From: Nitrospina sp.
GTDB lineage: Bacteria; Nitrospinota; Nitrospinia; Nitrospinales; VA-1
DNA length: 7,381 nt
NCBI GenBank assembly: GCA_018665625.1
Contig: JABJCF010000218.1
Coordinates: 1 to 7,381, forward strand
Direction: 5' to 3'
Below, piece after piece: positions 6,135 through 7,381 of this stretch. The position numbers and the translations under genes are program-made. Under the pieces are notes generated by a model that was not told where the DNA came from, searched no databases, and saw only the letters and a program-made list of their open reading frames with translations. Each line of letters begins with the position of its first letter. Positions within the stretch are counted from its first letter, which is position 1.

Positions 6135-7381
6135 CACACTCCCTGAACACCGCAGGGGGAAGTTGAAAGCCCTGCTGGAAAAAGGCAAAACCGTTCGCGT
6201 CCTTGAAGCCCATAATGGTCTGAGTGGAATTATTGCCAATAACACTCGAGTTAAGGGAGAGTCAGAAGGCCAGCCTGTAAATCGTGAGTTTGATGCACTA
6301 TGGGAAAGCAGCCTCACAGACTCTGCCTCTAAAGGCCATCCAGATATTGAGGTCGTAACTTTTGATTCGAGACTGCACACCATCAATGAAATTCTTGCAG
6401 TAACCGACAAACCCATGATTGTCGATGGCGACACAGGTGGAGATGTTAATGCATTCGAATACACCGTATCGAAACTCGAACGAGCCGGAGTATCTGCAGT
6501 CATCATTGAGGACAAAGTGTTTCCCAAGCGAAACAGTCTGGAAGCAGGAGTCCAACAGAATCTGGAAGACCCCGAAGTCTTCGCCCAAAAAATACGCCGC
6601 GGAAAAAAAATTCAAAAGACCGATGAGTTTATGATCATAGCAAGGCTCGAAAGTCTCATCGCGGGCAAACCCATGGAAGATGCGGTGAAGCGAGCAAAAA
6701 TTTATTTACAAGCAGGCGTGGATGGAATAATGATCCACTCTAAATTAAAGTCTGCGGATGAAATTTTCGAGTTTGCCCAGCACTACAAAGAAATTTCCAA
6801 AGAATTAAATTTAAATAAAACTCTGGTTTGCGTACCAACAACTTACAACCAAACCACTGAAAGTGAACTGAGCGCTGCTGGATTCCAGATTATCATTCAC
6901 GCAAATCATCTTCTCAGAAGTGCATACAAGGCGATGATGGAAACAGCACAAACCATTCTTCGCGACCAACGATCTCTAGAAGCCGATCCGCTATGCAGCA
7001 CAGTTAGAGAAATTTTTAAAACGGTTGGATTTTTAGATGTAAAAGAAAAAGATCAGGAGAATGAGCAATCCACCAATGTTCCCGTAATCATACCTGCTGC
7101 CGGAGAAGACCCTGTCTTCAAGAAAATTCTCAATGGAAAACCAAAGGCCATGCTCGAAATCTGCGGCAAAACCCTGCTCGAACATCAGATTCAGACTTTA
7201 AACAACAACAATCTGGCAGACATCACCGTTATAGCCGGATACGGTCGAGATCAAATGCAGGCGGAGGGAATCACCATCCTTGAAAACCCGGATTTCAAAA
7301 GTGGCTCTGGGCTCAACTCGCTGCTTGTTGGCAAGGAAAAGATGAGCAACGGATTCATCATGCTCTACTCAGACATTCTTA
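6118..7381 (+). CDS. pepM: Phosphoenolpyruvate mutase fused to nucleotidyltransferase (partial, 3' end cut)
   Basis: 421 codons are visible and the frame is still open at the window edge. The N-terminal domain (about 12-300) is phosphoenolpyruvate mutase, which rearranges PEP to phosphonopyruvate and so forms the C-P bond. The signature EDKVFPKRNS (131-140) is exact. Matched to the mussel enzyme, the active-site set is complete: W62, S64, L66, D76, D103 and D105 (in VDGDTGGD), E131, N139, R176 and H207. After a charged linker (about 305-320) begins a nucleotidyltransferase fold: PVIIPAAGEDP (322-332), KPKAMLEICGKTLLEHQI (from 341), then GSGLNSLL and the metal-binding LYSDIL at the edge. Such domains activate a phosphonate or sugar as a CMP or similar conjugate, and the PntC family does this for 2-aminoethylphosphonate. 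The substrate here is inferred. The ATG at 6118 overlaps the upstream gene by 17 bases, and an in-frame stop at 6103-6105 rules out an earlier start. Phosphonopyruvate decarboxylase and an aminotransferase would be expected downstream, outside the window. Confidence 0.93.
   Translation, partial: MTLLNNTLPEHRRGKLKALLEKGKTVRVLEAHNGLSGIIANNTRVKGESEGQPVNREFDALWESSLTDSASKGHPDIEVVTFDSRLHTINEILAVTDKPMIVDGDTGGDVNAFEYTVSKLERAGVSAVIIEDKVFPKRNSLEAGVQQNLEDPEVFAQKIRRGKKIQKTDEFMIIARLESLIAGKPMEDAVKRAKIYLQAGVDGIMIHSKLKSADEIFEFAQHYKEISKELNLNKTLVCVPTTYNQTTESELSAAGFQIIIHANHLLRSAYKAMMETAQTILRDQRSLEADPLCSTVREIFKTVGFLDVKEKDQENEQSTNVPVIIPAAGEDPVFKKILNGKPKAMLEICGKTLLEHQIQTLNNNNLADITVIAGYGRDQMQAEGITILENPDFKSGSGLNSLLVGKEKMSNGFIMLYSDIL

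Noticed and set aside
6102..6527. Minus-strand open frame of 141 codons opposite pepM, and a second one at 6298-6615
   Set aside because: Both are shadows of the pepM coding frame, which carries the full PEP mutase signature. Their translations show no recognisable domain.

Overview
The window reads as chromosomal DNA of a Gram-negative bacterium of moderate to low GC. LolA (lipoprotein carrier) and an RseP-type site-2 protease imply an outer membrane. Two response regulators with GGDEF domains imply c-di-GMP signalling. The gene mix would fit a deltaproteobacterial or Nitrospinota-like lineage, but that is only an impression; nothing here fixes the taxonomy. There is no sign of insertion sequences, phage, CRISPR, tRNA or rRNA.

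Left part, minus strand (about 112-2754): two adjacent response-regulator genes read leftwards. The upstream one (1798-2754) is REC-GGDEF with a badly degenerate active site (GKEAF) but an intact inhibitory RxxD site. The downstream one (238-1668) is REC-PAS-GGDEF with an intact GGEEF and RxxD. A strong intrinsic terminator at 112-156 closes this unit. Positions 1-111 hold nothing I can identify.

Middle (2755-3161): a 407-base divergent intergenic region. It holds a plausible sigma-70-like promoter for the minus-strand unit and two small dyads, but no convincing gene.

Right part, plus strand (3162 to the window end): five tightly packed genes that look like one operon. They are purN (purine synthesis), lolA (lipoprotein transport across the periplasm), rseP (intramembrane protease), an unrecognised 95-residue protein, and a gene that runs off the window. 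This last gene fuses a phosphoenolpyruvate mutase (PepM) to a C-terminal nucleotidyltransferase. PepM makes the C-P bond that opens nearly all phosphonate biosynthesis, and the fused transferase suggests that the phosphonate is activated as a nucleotide (probably CMP) conjugate for attachment to lipid or glycan. With lolA and rseP just upstream, the likely theme is cell-envelope biogenesis, although the purN-lolA-rseP part is housekeeping and the link may be only positional.

The most interesting items are the PepM-nucleotidyltransferase fusion with its unusual nucleotide-binding loop, the small unknown gene that overlaps its start, and the pairing of an apparently active with an apparently inactive diguanylate cyclase regulator.
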